Shown: positions 32,595 to 32,785 of the stretch, one piece after another
Layout of the letters: each line of letters opens with the position of its first letter
How positions within the stretch are numbered: the first letter of the stretch is position 1
Origin: Terriglobia bacterium
Lineage (GTDB): Bacteria > Acidobacteriota > Terriglobia > Terriglobales > Acidobacteriaceae
Assembly: GCA_020073285.1 (NCBI GenBank)
Contig: JAIQFM010000033.1
Coordinates: 1 to 32,785 of the forward strand
Direction: 5' to 3'
Length of the DNA stretch: 32,785 nucleotides
The notes under the pieces: generated by a model
What the model was told of the DNA's origin: nothing
Database searches by the model: none
Seen by the model: only the letters and a program-made list of their open reading frames with translations
Program-made: the position numbers and the translations under genes

Positions 32595-32785
32595 CTATCT
32601 TTCGGCGGCTAAGATTTCGGTGAGGGCTGAGCGCGGGGTGCGCGAGACGGGCGGCTGGTCAAAGGCGAAGACGCGCCGGGCATTAAGGCGGAGAAAATGT
32701 TCCCTGGTTTCGGGCAGCATAGGCAGGGAATCGGCAGCGCGCAGGGCATCAGACCAATCCATTCCGTTGCTGCCCCACATACATC
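32595..32785 (-). CDS. Amidohydrolase-family protein, C-terminal fragment
   Basis: The frame enters from the right edge. The last ~63 residues, CMWGSNGMDWSDALRAAD, then LPMLPETREHFLRLNARRVFAFD, resemble the end of COG2159-type (PF04909) amidohydrolases, where a GSD-like metal-site segment precedes the final helices and an NARR motif. Here the GSD position reads GSN. A C-terminal tail of ~18 residues follows. The metal-binding N-terminal parts are outside the window. Confidence 0.6.
   Translation of the reverse strand, partial: CMWGSNGMDWSDALRAADSLPMLPETREHFLRLNARRVFAFDQPPVSRTPRSALTEILAAER

Overview
The window looks like a high-GC bacterial chromosome segment, most likely from an acidobacterium (Terriglobia-like). 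That assignment is inference, resting on the gene content (a dsr cluster beside ordinary soil-type genes) and on the many short-word, snap-back intergenic repeats. No marker gene is present to prove it.

Bases 1-13,600 form a dissimilatory sulfite reductase (Dsr) locus. One long minus-strand operon reads dsrA-dsrB-dsrL(short)-dsrC-dsrT-like-dsrM-dsrK-dsrJ-dsrO-dsrP, followed 3 bp later by a YeiH/PSE-family anion exporter that runs off the left edge. A precorrin-2 dehydrogenase/ferrochelatase-type gene for siroheme, the DsrAB cofactor, is transcribed divergently from dsrA. A second minus-strand operon encodes a DsrM-like cytochrome b and a DsrK-like iron-sulfur protein, a paralogous quinone/thiol module. 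DsrAB reduces sulfite (or runs in reverse) with DsrC as sulfur carrier, and DsrMKJOP links the DsrC trisulfide/thiol pool to quinones. dsrD, dsrN, dsrEFH, sat, apr and qmo are not in the window, so the direction of sulfur flow cannot be read from it. The intergenic regions hold TGTGAT/ATCACA half-sites that suggest CRP/FNR-type control.

Bases 13,700-18,066 hold ordinary genes: a DUF2461 protein, a small ORF, a PaaZ/BoxD-like aldehyde dehydrogenase, an exported BON-domain protein and a PanE-like ketopantoate reductase. From about 18,063 to 21,520 is an accessory segment. It starts with a decayed copy of the 3' end of an ArsA-like gene, continues with an MqsRA toxin-antitoxin pair, a DUF4760-like membrane protein and a REP-associated transposase remnant, and ends exactly where the intact ArsA-like gene ends.

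Bases 21,522-24,335 carry the most intriguing uncharacterised module: two cysteine-free ArsA/Get3-like ATPases plus two small paralogous proteins in one operon. One ATPase has Asn where Get3 has its catalytic switch-I Asp, so the pair looks like an asymmetric heterodimer. A membrane-anchored protein of unknown function is divergent from it.

Bases 25,058-32,785 contain cstA, an orphan MacB/FtsX-type permease, a HAD-phosphatase/HerA-type ATPase fusion, a PilZ-like protein, a HigBA-type toxin-antitoxin pair with a palindromic operator, a 29-residue membrane microprotein and the C-terminal end of an amidohydrolase.
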